Positions 1 to 6,350 of a DNA stretch of 12,408 bases are shown piece by piece. Source of the stretch: an uncultured Collinsella sp. Its GTDB lineage: Bacteria > Actinomycetota > Coriobacteriia > Coriobacteriales > Coriobacteriaceae. Every line of letters starts with the position of its first letter. Position 1 is the first letter of the stretch. The notes beneath the pieces were generated by a model. That model was not told the DNA's origin, made no database searches, and saw only the letters and a program-made list of their open reading frames with translations. A program made the position numbers and the translations under genes. The DNA lies in assembly GCA_900555225.1 (NCBI GenBank), contig USKL01000018.1, forward strand, positions 1 through 12,408, in the 5' to 3' direction.

Positions 1-59
1 ACAAACGTGACGGCGCGCCCCACTTACCAGATGCCGATGATTCGCCGGTCTGCCGGTCG

Positions 60-196
60 GGTTGGCAAGGGCTGTCCCTATATGCCGGCCTTCGGGGACG
101 TTCCTTTCCTGCCGGCACTTGGGGACTGTCCCCAACTGCCGGGTGGCGAAAGAGTGTCCCTTGCGACTACTCATTTAAGAACGTCCCCAATGACTA
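60..196. repeat. GTCCC-rich intergenic repeat cluster (REP-like)
   Basis: The first 279 bases hold no gene that I can support. This stretch is packed with GTCCC/GGGAC units in both orientations (near 74, 96, 121, 128, 155 and 183). It contains a 17-base palindrome, TTGGGGAC-T-GTCCCCAA, at 119-135. Its right end, 171-196, recurs at 8596-8621 with 24 of 26 bases identical; the exact core TTTAAGAACGTCCCCAATG is at 174-192 and 8599-8617. Short palindromic units repeated between genes are typical of REP-like elements, though no associated transposase is in the window. Confidence 0.65.
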
Positions 197-206
197 GGTG
201 CCGTAC

Positions 207-237
207 TTGACTTTAACTCTGCTTTAACTGGTACCAT
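207..237 (+). promoter_or_regulatory. Candidate promoter for the DUF362 gene
   Basis: TTGACT at 207-212 matches the -35 consensus at five of six positions. TACCAT at 232-237 matches the -10 box at four of six, with a long 19-base spacer. Transcription would start near 244, about 35 bases before the ATG at 280. A ribosome-binding site, GAGGGG, lies at 266-271. Confidence 0.45.
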
Positions 238-279
238 CCTCTATGTCTGTAACGCCATATAGACCGAGGGGATAGATCT

Positions 280-1485
280 ATGACCGCAACTGCACCCGCA
301 GCACCCGCCAAGGTGTACTTCACCAACCTGCGCACGCATGCTCGCGAGAGCCAGCTCGACAAACTCAAGCGCCTCATCCGTCACGCCGGTATCGAGCAGA
401 TCGACTTTGAGAACAAGTTCGTCGCCATCAAGATTCACTTTGGCGAGCTGGGCAATCTGAGCTTTTTGCGCCCCAACTACGCCCGCGCCGTCGCGGACGT
501 GGTGAAGGAGCTGGGCGGCAAGCCCTTCCTCACCGACTGCAATACGCTCTACGTCGGTAGCCGCAAAAACGCGCTCGAGCACATCGACACCGCCTACCAG
601 AACGGCTTTACCCCGTATGCCACGGGCTGCCAGGTCATCATCGCCGATGGCCTCAAGGGCACCGACGAGGCGCTCGTCCCGGTCGAGGGCGGCGAGTATG
701 TGCACGAGGCCAAGATCGGTCAGGCGCTCATGGATGCCGATATCGTGATCAGCCTCACCCACTTTAAGGGTCATGAGCAGGCCGGTTTTGGCGGCGCTAT
801 GAAGAACCTGGGCATGGGAGGCGGCAGCCGTGCCGGCAAGATGGAACAGCATGCCGCCGGCAAGCCGAACGTCGCGGCCGAGCACTGCGTTGGCTGCCGC
901 GCCTGCGAAAAGATCTGCGCGCACAACGCTATCTCGTTCGACGACACCCGCGAGCGCGAGCTTGCCAACGGCAACACCCGCACGGTTCACGTCGCTGCCA
1001 TCGACCACGATCGCTGCGTGGGCTGCGGCCGCTGCATTGCGGCATGCAACCAGGACTGCATCAAGCCCGGCTATGACGCCGCGGCCGACGTGCTCAACTG
1101 CAAGATCGCCGAGTACACCAAGGCCGTTGTCCAGGATCGTCCCAGCTTCCACATTTCGCTGGCTATGGATATCAGCCCCAACTGCGATTGCCATCCCGAA
1201 AACGACACACCTATCGTCAACGATATCGGCATGTTCGCGAGCTTCGACCCGGTCGCCATCGACCAGGCCTGCGCCGATGCCGTCATGGCGTCCGAGCCGC
1301 TGCCCAACACCGAGCTCACCGATAGCGCGGCCAAGATGGAGCATAACCACGAGCATCTGGAGGGCGAGCAGGCGCACGACCCCTTCTGCATTACGCATCC
1401 CGACACCGACTGGCGCGTGTGCATCGCGCATGCCGAGAAGATCGGCTTGGGCACGAGCGAGTACGAGCTCATCGAGGTCAAGTAG
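280..1485 (+). CDS. DUF362 domain protein with two [4Fe-4S] ferredoxin motifs
   Basis: A 401-residue predicted cytoplasmic iron-sulfur protein. Residues 10-185 and 285-395 match the split DUF362 pattern, including IKIHFGELGN (50-59), ISLTHFKGHEQAGFGGAMKNLGMG (157-180) and SFDPVAIDQACADAV (321-335). Between these halves sit two ferredoxin-type cysteine clusters: C203, C206, C209, C213 and C246, C249, C252, C256, each in the CxxCxxCxxxC spacing that binds a [4Fe-4S] cluster. An extra NCDCHPEND segment (301-309) could add ligands. Proteins of this architecture are common in anaerobes and are assumed to transfer electrons, but their partner is usually unknown, and nothing nearby identifies it here. 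The ATG at 280 follows the Shine-Dalgarno sequence GAGGGG by eight bases. The gene appears monocistronic and ends facing the hydrolase gene. Family assignment is firm; the physiological role is not. Confidence 0.9.
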   Translation: MTATAPAAPAKVYFTNLRTHARESQLDKLKRLIRHAGIEQIDFENKFVAIKIHFGELGNLSFLRPNYARAVADVVKELGGKPFLTDCNTLYVGSRKNALEHIDTAYQNGFTPYATGCQVIIADGLKGTDEALVPVEGGEYVHEAKIGQALMDADIVISLTHFKGHEQAGFGGAMKNLGMGGGSRAGKMEQHAAGKPNVAAEHCVGCRACEKICAHNAISFDDTRERELANGNTRTVHVAAIDHDRCVGCGRCIAACNQDCIKPGYDAAADVLNCKIAEYTKAVVQDRPSFHISLAMDISPNCDCHPENDTPIVNDIGMFASFDPVAIDQACADAVMASEPLPNTELTDSAAKMEHNHEHLEGEQAHDPFCITHPDTDWRVCIAHAEKIGLGTSEYELIEVK

Positions 1486-1532
1486 CGCCTAGCTATTGGA
1501 CAAATCAAGCGTTTTTGTAGCGCAGCGTTAGC

Positions 1533-1571
1533 AAAAGCCGTCCGTGAGCACAGTGCCCGCGGGCGGCTTTT
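1533..1571. terminator. Candidate bidirectional terminator between convergent genes
   Basis: AAAAGCCGTCC (1533-1543) pairs with GGGCGGCTTTT (1561-1571) across a 17-base loop, with one G-U pair. The A-rich and T-rich ends give a short U run in either direction, as expected between the convergent genes ending at 1485 (+) and 1650 (-). A second, weaker hairpin, GCAAC/GTTGC (1621-1625 with 1638-1642), is followed by TTTTT at 1643-1647 and may serve the + strand. The rest of 1486-1649 shows no gene. Confidence 0.5.
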
Positions 1572-1649
1572 CGGAAGTGCGGTGAAAAAACGAATACCGC
1601 CGACCGCAAACCGATTTTTGGCAACAAAACCCCAGACGTTGCTTTTTGC

Positions 1650-2615
1650 CTAAAAATACTCGTCGAGGAAGTTGTCGACCGTGTTCCAGTAGAGTTCGGG
1701 GTCGACCTGCGCGCTCTTGGCGTGGGTGGCGCCATGGATAGTGAGCTTTTGCTTGACCTTGCTGGCGCATGCGTCGTAGTTTTGGTCGAGCATGCTGTAC
1801 GGCACAAAGGTGTCTTGGTCGCCGTGGATAAACAGCATGGGAACCGTCGCGTGTTTGAGCTGTTCCACGCTGCTCGCCTTATGAAAGTCGTAACCCGCGC
1901 GCACGTTGCACACCAAGTTTGCTACATCGAGCAAGGGAAAGCTGGGCAGGCCGAACACGTCCTTGAGCTGTAGGGAAAACTCGTCCCAAACACTCGTATA
2001 ACCGCAGTCCTCGATAATGCATTTCACGTTTGCGGGCAGAGATTCCCCCGCGACGTTCATGGCGGTCGCCGCGCCCATGGATTCGCCAAAGACCAGGATG
2101 CGCGCCTTGGGGTCAGCCTGAACGATTCGCTCGATCCATGCGACGATGTCGAGGCGCTCGGGCCAGCCCATGCCGATATAGTCGCCGCCGGAGCGCTCGT
2201 GGGCGCGGGCGGCGGGTGCGAGTACGTTCATGCCACGGTCGTGGAAGCGTTTGGCGTATCGGGCCATACCGATGGGCTCGTTGGTATATCCATGCAGGCA
2301 GACGGCGTAGTCGTGCGTGCTCTCCGACGCAGCAAAATACCAGGCGGCAAGCTCGGTCCCGTCGTCCGCGGTGAGGTTGCTGCTCTTGCGGTTCTCTTTA
2401 AACCATGCCCGCGCCTCGGTATCCTCGGCATCCGGCTGCTCACCTTCTTTGTCGTTCTTGCTATCCTGCATCATCTTCATGGTGTATGGCGCGCGGGGAT
2501 TCAGCGCGAAGTCAAACAGAAAGTTGCCGGCAAATCCGAGCAGCGCAACGACAACCACCAGTGCAACGATGCCGGCTATCTTGAGCTTTCGATGGGAACG
2601 TGCGTTTTGAGCCAT
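1650..2615 (-). CDS. Membrane-anchored alpha/beta hydrolase
   Basis: A 321-residue serine hydrolase of the alpha/beta fold. Residues 11-35 form one hydrophobic N-terminal segment without an obvious cleavage site, so the catalytic domain is probably held at the outer face of the membrane. Catalytic features are all visible: the oxyanion-loop motif LHGY (107-110), nucleophile elbow GESMG with S179, acid D268 in HGDQDTFVP, and H298 in GATHAKS. The residues after S179 (AATAMNVAG) and the HGDQD...VP block match the BAAT/peptidase-S9-like hydrolases often annotated as YqkD-type. The substrate is unknown; esters or peptides are possible. The ATG at 2615 is preceded by AGGAGA at good spacing. The gene stands alone and is read towards the DUF362 gene. 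Its promoter region carries two matching palindromes, so it is probably repressor-controlled. Confidence 0.88.
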   Translation of the reverse strand: MAQNARSHRKLKIAGIVALVVVVALLGFAGNFLFDFALNPRAPYTMKMMQDSKNDKEGEQPDAEDTEARAWFKENRKSSNLTADDGTELAAWYFAASESTHDYAVCLHGYTNEPIGMARYAKRFHDRGMNVLAPAARAHERSGGDYIGMGWPERLDIVAWIERIVQADPKARILVFGESMGAATAMNVAGESLPANVKCIIEDCGYTSVWDEFSLQLKDVFGLPSFPLLDVANLVCNVRAGYDFHKASSVEQLKHATVPMLFIHGDQDTFVPYSMLDQNYDACASKVKQKLTIHGATHAKSAQVDPELYWNTVDNFLDEYF

Positions 2616-2635
2616 GCGGTATTCTCCTATAAGAT

Positions 2636-2649
2636 GTTAATACATCAAC
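2636..2649. promoter_or_regulatory. Palindromic operator candidate 2 (5' leader)
   Basis: Read on the minus strand this is GTTGATGTATTAAC, matching operator candidate 1 at 11 of 14 positions. All differences are C/T changes, and the half-sites are retained apart from one position. It lies about 9-22 bases downstream of the predicted hydrolase transcription start. Centre-to-centre distance to the first site is 45 bp, which would allow a repressor to block both polymerase binding and escape. Confidence 0.45.
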
Positions 2650-2664
2650 ATTTAATGCAAGCGC

Positions 2665-2693
2665 ATTATGGACGTTCGCCGTTGATGCGTCAA
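2665..2693 (-). promoter_or_regulatory. Promoter of the alpha/beta hydrolase gene
   Basis: Read on the minus strand, TTGACG (2693-2688) and CATAAT (2670-2665) each match the sigma-70 consensus at five of six positions, with an ideal 17-base spacer. The start point would be near 2658, giving a leader of about 43 bases before the ATG at 2615. This is one of the best promoter matches in the window. Confidence 0.65.
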
Positions 2694-2694
2694 C
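2681..2694. promoter_or_regulatory. Palindromic operator candidate 1 (overlaps -35)
   Basis: Read on the minus strand this is GTTGACGCATCAAC, with perfect GTTGA/TCAAC arms covering the -35 box of the hydrolase promoter. It matches a second site at 2636-2649 with the shared pattern GTTGAYGYATYAAC. Dyads of this size are typical of dimeric repressors such as the TetR, MarR or GntR families. No regulator gene is in the window. Confidence 0.5.
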
Positions 2695-2760
2695 AGGCAA
2701 AGAATGGGTAAACAAAGGGTCACGTATGGTGCAAATTTCGCACGTACCTAGACGCTTTGA

Positions 2761-2766
2761 TATAGT
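2761..2766 (+). promoter_or_regulatory. Weak -10 candidate for the hemolysin III gene
   Basis: TATAGT at 2761-2766 is a reasonable -10 box, but no convincing -35 lies 16-18 bases upstream. An imperfect 15-base palindrome, GTGCAAATTTCGCAC (2729-2743), lies just before it and could be a protein-binding site. The call is tentative. Confidence 0.3.
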
Positions 2767-2801
2767 GTTGAGAACTCTTTACGTTGGAGGATGTAACCGG
2801 C

Positions 2802-3485
2802 ATGTCCGATTCGAGCGACAGTTCTAAGCCGCGACCCAAGACCGCGGCCGTTCCACACTACACAGTGGGCGAGGAGATCATGAACTCCGTCACCCATGGT
2901 GTCGGCTGCCTGCTGGGTATCGCGGGCCTGGTGCTCCTGATCGTATTCGCCGCCCTGCGCGGCGGAGGCCCGGCCCATATGGCCGCGGCGATTGTCTATG
3001 GCGTCAGCATTATCCTCGAATACCTAGCCTCCACGCTCTACCACGCGATTCAGCCCGCGCGCGCCAAGCGCGTGTTTCGCATCATCGACCACAGCTGCAT
3101 CTACCTGCTCATAGCCGGCAGCTATACGCCGTTTTGCCTCATCACGCTCGCAAACGACGGCGGCGCTGTGCTGTTCTTTGCCGTATGGGCCATCGCCATC
3201 ATCGGCATCGCCCTCGAGTGCTTCCTACGCGAGCGTCAACCGCACTGGGTAAGCGGTCTGGTCTACCTGCTGATGGGCTGGCTCGTTGTCTTTAAGCTGC
3301 CTGAGCTCGTGTCGCTGCTCAACCCCGTGGCACTTGCCCTGCTCGCCGTCGGCGGCGTGTGCTACACCGCGGGCGTGCCGTTCTATATCGCCAAAAACGT
3401 GCGCTACCTGCACAGTGTGTTTCACTTGTGGGTGCTCGCCGGCAGCATCTTCCAGTTCATGGCGGTGATTCTCTTCGTAATCTAG
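2802..3485 (+). CDS. Hemolysin III / PAQR family membrane protein
   Basis: A 227-residue polytopic membrane protein with seven predicted hydrophobic segments. Diagnostic motifs are EEIMNSVTHGVG near the N-terminus, a STLYHA segment, RIIDHSCIYLLIAGSYTPF in the middle and HSVFHLWVLAGS at the C-terminal end. The conserved Ser/His (STLYH), Asp (IIDHS) and HxxxH residues correspond to the metal-binding, hydrolase-like centre of the PAQR superfamily. 'Hemolysin III' is a historical name; in bacteria such proteins (YqfA/TrhA type) have been linked to membrane lipid homeostasis, and true hemolysis is doubtful. I chose the ATG at 2802, which follows GGAGG (2786-2790), over a TTG at 2784 that would place the Shine-Dalgarno inside the gene. 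It is followed by a 110-base gap before the CNNM/CorC gene. Confidence 0.88.
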   Translation: MSDSSDSSKPRPKTAAVPHYTVGEEIMNSVTHGVGCLLGIAGLVLLIVFAALRGGGPAHMAAAIVYGVSIILEYLASTLYHAIQPARAKRVFRIIDHSCIYLLIAGSYTPFCLITLANDGGAVLFFAVWAIAIIGIALECFLRERQPHWVSGLVYLLMGWLVVFKLPELVSLLNPVALALLAVGGVCYTAGVPFYIAKNVRYLHSVFHLWVLAGSIFQFMAVILFVI

Positions 3486-3530
3486 CGACCACGCCTGCGC
3501 GCCCGCGTCCTTGTTTGGGCGCCGGTGCAA

Positions 3531-3558
3531 TTGCCGTATCCGCCGTCAACGTTTTAAT
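3531..3558 (+). promoter_or_regulatory. Candidate promoter for the CNNM/CorC gene
   Basis: TTGCCG (3531-3536) and TTTAAT (3553-3558) are separated by 16 bases, matching the sigma-70 consensus at four and five positions. Transcription would begin near 3565, about 30 bases before the ATG at 3596. Upstream, GCGCCC/GGGCGC (3499-3504 with 3517-3522) could form a small hairpin, but it has no U run, so I do not call it a terminator. Confidence 0.42.
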
Positions 3559-3595
3559 CCGACGTCCCGAATCTTGGAGGTTCGAGAAACTCCCG

Positions 3596-4969
3596 ATGGA
3601 CATAACCATCTCCCTTATCACCACCCTCGTTTTGACACTCATCAACGGCTACTTCTCTATGTCTGAGATGGCGCTCACCACGGCCAAGCGCGCCGTGCTG
3701 GAACACGAGGCAGAGGAAGGCGACAAGCGCGCCGAGCGTGCCATTAAGCTGGCTGCCGACTCCGACCAGCTGCTCGCTACCATCCAGGTCGCCATCACGC
3801 TCGTGGGCTTCGCCTCGTCCGCCGTCGCCTCGACGAGCCTGTCCGACCCGCTTGCCACGTGGCTCATGAGCTTTGGCATCGCGCCGCTTTCCGCCATCGC
3901 GCGCGGCCTGGCGCCGGTCATCATCACCGTCGCGGTCGCCTTCGTGTCCATCGTGATCGGCGAGCTTGTCCCCAAGCGCATCGGCCTGGCCAACGCCGAA
4001 GGCGTGTCCAAGCAGGTTGTGGGGCCGTTGTCGTTTTTCCAAAAGATTGCCCGTCCGCTCGTGTGGCTAACTGGTGCTTGCTCCGATGGCCTGGCCCGTA
4101 TCCTGCGCATCAAGAGTGCCGACGACCGCCAGAACGTCTCGGAAGAAGAGATCAAGTACATGGTCTCGGAGCAGGACGACCTGCTCGACGAGGAAAAGCG
4201 CATGATCCACGAGATCTTTGACTTGGGCGATACCGTTGCCCGCGAGGTCATGGTGCCGCGCGTGGACACCACCATGTGCGAGGACGACGAGACGGTCGCC
4301 GACGTGCTGTCCACCATGCGCCAGACCGGCTTCAGCCGCATCCCCGTCTATCACGAGGATCCCGACAACGTCGCCGGCATTGCGCACATCAAGGACCTGA
4401 TCCAACCCGCGCTCGACGGCAAGGGTGACCAGCCCATCGCCGGCTTTTTGCGCGACGCCACCTTTGTGCCCGACACCAAGGACATCCTGCCGCTACTGTC
4501 CGAGATGCAGACCTCGCACGACCAGATCGTGGTGGTCGTGGACGAGTACGGCGGCACGGCCGGCATTATCACCATCGAGGATATCGTCGAGGAGATCGTC
4601 GGCGAGATCGAGGACGAGTTCGACCCCGACAACAAGTATCTCACGCGCCTTTCGCGCCGCGAGTGGCTCGTTGATGGGCGTTTTTCGTGCGATGACGCGA
4701 TTGAGCTTGGTTGGCCGCTCGAGGAAAGCGATGATTATGAGACCATCGCCGGCTGGATTTTGGAGCTTTGCGACTCGGTGCCCGACATCGGAGAGGTGTT
4801 TGAGGTCGCGGGGTACAAGTTTAAAGTTCAGTCGATGCGTGGCCAGCGCATCTCGCTCATTCGCGTGATCGCTCCGGCCGAAACCGATAAGAAGGATTCC
4901 GAGTCTTCGGCAGAGAAGCCGGCGGCGTCGGGTGCGGGCTCTGTGGATCCGCACGATGGCGACGAGTAG
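3596..4969 (+). CDS. CNNM/CorC-family (UPF0053) transmembrane CBS protein
   Basis: A 457-residue protein with the full CNNM/CorC layout: a DUF21 membrane domain (about 1-190), a tandem CBS pair (about 215-340) and a CorC_HlyC C-terminal domain (about 352-426). A short polar tail follows. Visible signatures include FSMSEMAL (20-27), IGELVPKRIGLA (121-132), REVMVPRVD (216-224), FSRIPVY (246-252) and VVVVDEYGGTAGIITIEDI (312-330). The family is often annotated as hemolysin, but CNNM/CorC proteins are implicated in Mg2+ (and Co2+) efflux, with CBS domains binding Mg-ATP; some have been shown to be Na+-coupled Mg2+ exporters. The ATG at 3596 has GGAGG at 3576-3580, an unusually long 15-base spacing, but no better in-frame start exists. 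The protein's own conserved N-terminus (membrane segment from residue 4) supports it. The gene of unknown function begins 24 bases downstream, probably co-transcribed. Confidence 0.9.
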   Translation: MDITISLITTLVLTLINGYFSMSEMALTTAKRAVLEHEAEEGDKRAERAIKLAADSDQLLATIQVAITLVGFASSAVASTSLSDPLATWLMSFGIAPLSAIARGLAPVIITVAVAFVSIVIGELVPKRIGLANAEGVSKQVVGPLSFFQKIARPLVWLTGACSDGLARILRIKSADDRQNVSEEEIKYMVSEQDDLLDEEKRMIHEIFDLGDTVAREVMVPRVDTTMCEDDETVADVLSTMRQTGFSRIPVYHEDPDNVAGIAHIKDLIQPALDGKGDQPIAGFLRDATFVPDTKDILPLLSEMQTSHDQIVVVVDEYGGTAGIITIEDIVEEIVGEIEDEFDPDNKYLTRLSRREWLVDGRFSCDDAIELGWPLEESDDYETIAGWILELCDSVPDIGEVFEVAGYKFKVQSMRGQRISLIRVIAPAETDKKDSESSAEKPAASGAGSVDPHDGDE

Positions 4970-4993
4970 GACAAGGAAGAGTAGGGGAGAGTT

Positions 4994-5908
4994 ATGGCAG
5001 GCCTGTTCAACATCCTTAAGGTCACCGTCAGCGAGGACAAGATCTGCGCGCATGTGCTGGTGAACCCCGGCATGCCGCTCATGACCTCGGAGGATATCGA
5101 GGCCACGGCGCGCGTGTACTACCTGGTGCCCGCGATTGCCAAGCACCTGTGCCTGGGCGATTCCGGCCGCGAGTTCCAGGACTGCATGGGTCAGACCGAG
5201 CTCTGCCACCTGCTGGAGCACGTGACGGTCGAGCTCATGAACGAGACCGGTCTTGCCGGCAGCATCTCGTGCGGCCGCACGCGCGTAAGCGAGCACGACG
5301 AGCGCGTCTTTGAGGTTGAGCTTTCGTGCCCCGACGACGCGCTGGCCATCGGTGCGCTGTCTTCGGCCACCTTTATGATGGACTGGGCCTATCTGCACGC
5401 CGACCAGCCTGCCCCCGACGTGGAAGGCACGGTCGCGGGCCTGCGCAACCTGGTGCTGGGCATGCGCGCCGAGGCCGAGGGCAAGGATCCTCACGAGGCC
5501 GTCGCCGCTGCGAACGGCGAAGATGCTGCCGAGGACGAGGGCGCTGACGAGGGCGCTGACGAGGGCGATGTGCCGGTCGACGCCGAGCCCGTTGCCGATG
5601 CGACCGCCGAGCCCCAGGGCGTCCCCAACTTTGACGACGAGCCCCAGGTGGCGATTGATACCGAGGGCGCGGTTGCCGAGAACCACGAGGCCTCCGCTGC
5701 CGTCTTTGGCGGTGCTGCGACGGTTCCGGCAGGACCTGCGCATGAGGGCGGCCTGCCGCTCGTCGAACCGTTCCGCCTCTCCCTGCTCACTGTCTGCCAG
5801 GATGAAAATATTCCGCTGGTAACAGTTTATCGTCAGCTTCGTGAATTTCTGGAACGCCTTTGCCGTACGCAGATGAGCGGAGCGGCAAGTGATGCGCTGC
5901 GGGTATAA
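4994..5908 (+). CDS. Unknown protein with cyanophycin-synthetase N-domain-like region
   Basis: A 304-residue protein that I do not recognise as a named family. Residues 40-135 resemble the N-domain of cyanophycin synthetase (CphA). The order of blocks is the same: a leucine/proline-rich helix ending in KHLCL, then LCHLLEHVTVELMNETGL (70-87; CphA has a HxxEHxALELQxLAG block), then SCGRTR (92-97; CphA GFGRTR), then VFEVELS (105-111; CphA YNVVFEY). None of CphA's ATP-grasp or Mur-ligase-like domains is present. Residues 160-250 are an acidic, low-complexity linker with a GADEGADEG repeat. A possibly helical tail (255-304) follows. There is no signal peptide or membrane segment. The ATG at 4994 has a strong GGGGAGAG site and follows the CNNM/CorC gene by 24 bases, so the two are likely co-expressed. 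The last 35 codons shift to AT-ending codons unlike the rest. The fold claim is from remembered motif resemblance and needs profile confirmation. Confidence 0.75.
   Translation: MAGLFNILKVTVSEDKICAHVLVNPGMPLMTSEDIEATARVYYLVPAIAKHLCLGDSGREFQDCMGQTELCHLLEHVTVELMNETGLAGSISCGRTRVSEHDERVFEVELSCPDDALAIGALSSATFMMDWAYLHADQPAPDVEGTVAGLRNLVLGMRAEAEGKDPHEAVAAANGEDAAEDEGADEGADEGDVPVDAEPVADATAEPQGVPNFDDEPQVAIDTEGAVAENHEASAAVFGGAATVPAGPAHEGGLPLVEPFRLSLLTVCQDENIPLVTVYRQLREFLERLCRTQMSGAASDALRV
5537..5568 (+). repeat. In-frame 12-base tandem repeat
   Basis: The unit GAGGGCGCTGAC occurs twice exactly (5537-5548, 5549-5560), with a third partial copy to 5568. It encodes E-G-A-D repeats in the acidic linker of the unknown protein. 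Because the unit is a multiple of three, copy-number change by slippage would alter linker length without a frameshift. Confidence 0.8.
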
Positions 5909-5909
5909 T
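5904..5909 (+). promoter_or_regulatory. TATAAT -10 box overlapping a stop codon
   Basis: A perfect TATAAT at 5904-5909 includes the TAA stop codon (5906-5908) of the preceding gene. A start near 5916 would give a leader of about 45 bases before the YtxH-like gene at 5961. No convincing -35 lies 16-18 bases upstream, nor a TGn extension, so strength is uncertain. Confidence 0.5.
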
Positions 5910-5960
5910 GGACAGCATTCAAACGGTGGGCACCGACGTGCCCGCAGGAGAGGAATGATC

Positions 5961-6350
5961 ATGGGTAAGACTTTCAGCTTTGTCTCCGGCGCACTTTTTG
6001 GTGCCGCTGCCGGCGCTATTGTCGGCGTTGCTCTGGCCCCGCGCTCGGGCGCCGAGACCCGCGCCATGGCTGCCGATATCGCCAACGACGCCTGGGACAA
6101 TATGCGCGACACCTACGAGCACAGCGCCGAGGAGGCCCGTGCTGCGGTGAATGACTTTGGCCCGATGGTCGACGCCAAGACCGACGACCTGCGCGCCAAG
6201 GTCGACTTGGCCCGCGAGCGCATGGACCAGCTGCGCGAGCAGCTCAACGACGCCATTTCGGGCGGCAACGTGACGCCTGCCGCCGACGTCGTGGTCGAGA
6301 ACGCCGTTGAGGCTGATACCGAGGCTGCGGAGCCCTCGACCGAGGCATAA
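5961..6350 (+). CDS. YtxH-domain small membrane protein
   Basis: A 129-residue protein with a glycine/alanine-rich membrane segment at about 5-26, directly followed by LAPRSGAETR (25-34), the signature of YtxH-like proteins. Residues 40-100 are charged and helical with a likely coiled coil (EEARAAVNDF, KVDLARERMDQLREQLND). The tail is acidic. Members of the family are found in many Gram-positive bacteria and are often stress-related; a precise biochemical role is not established. The ATG at 5961 follows AGGAGAGGA (5946-5954); the ATG at 5955 in the same frame is too close to this site. Its stop overlaps the next ATG (TAATG), which indicates translational coupling to the PRC-barrel gene. Confidence 0.82.
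   Translation: MGKTFSFVSGALFGAAAGAIVGVALAPRSGAETRAMAADIANDAWDNMRDTYEHSAEEARAAVNDFGPMVDAKTDDLRAKVDLARERMDQLREQLNDAISGGNVTPAADVVVENAVEADTEAAEPSTEA

Noticed and set aside
7..210. A 67-codon frame at the left edge starting at GTG
   Set aside because: It runs through the repeat cluster, has no ribosome-binding site in the window and its product resembles nothing. It could be the tail of an upstream gene, but nothing supports that.
241..1431. A 396-codon open frame on the minus strand opposite the DUF362 gene
   Set aside because: It is antisense to a gene with clear ferredoxin motifs. Its translation is a low-complexity mix of Val, Ala, Gly, Asp and His, typical of the shadow of a GC-rich gene, and it has no recognisable domain.
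3359..3595. An N-terminal extension of the CNNM/CorC gene upstream of 3596
   Set aside because: It would overlap the hemolysin III gene in another frame, and the added residues are Arg/Pro-rich and unlike the family, whose membrane domain starts at the ATG at 3596.
4493..6112. A 539-codon open frame on the minus strand
   Set aside because: It crosses three well-supported plus-strand genes and their boundaries, and its translation is Arg/Ala/Val-rich without domains. Third-position GC bias explains it.
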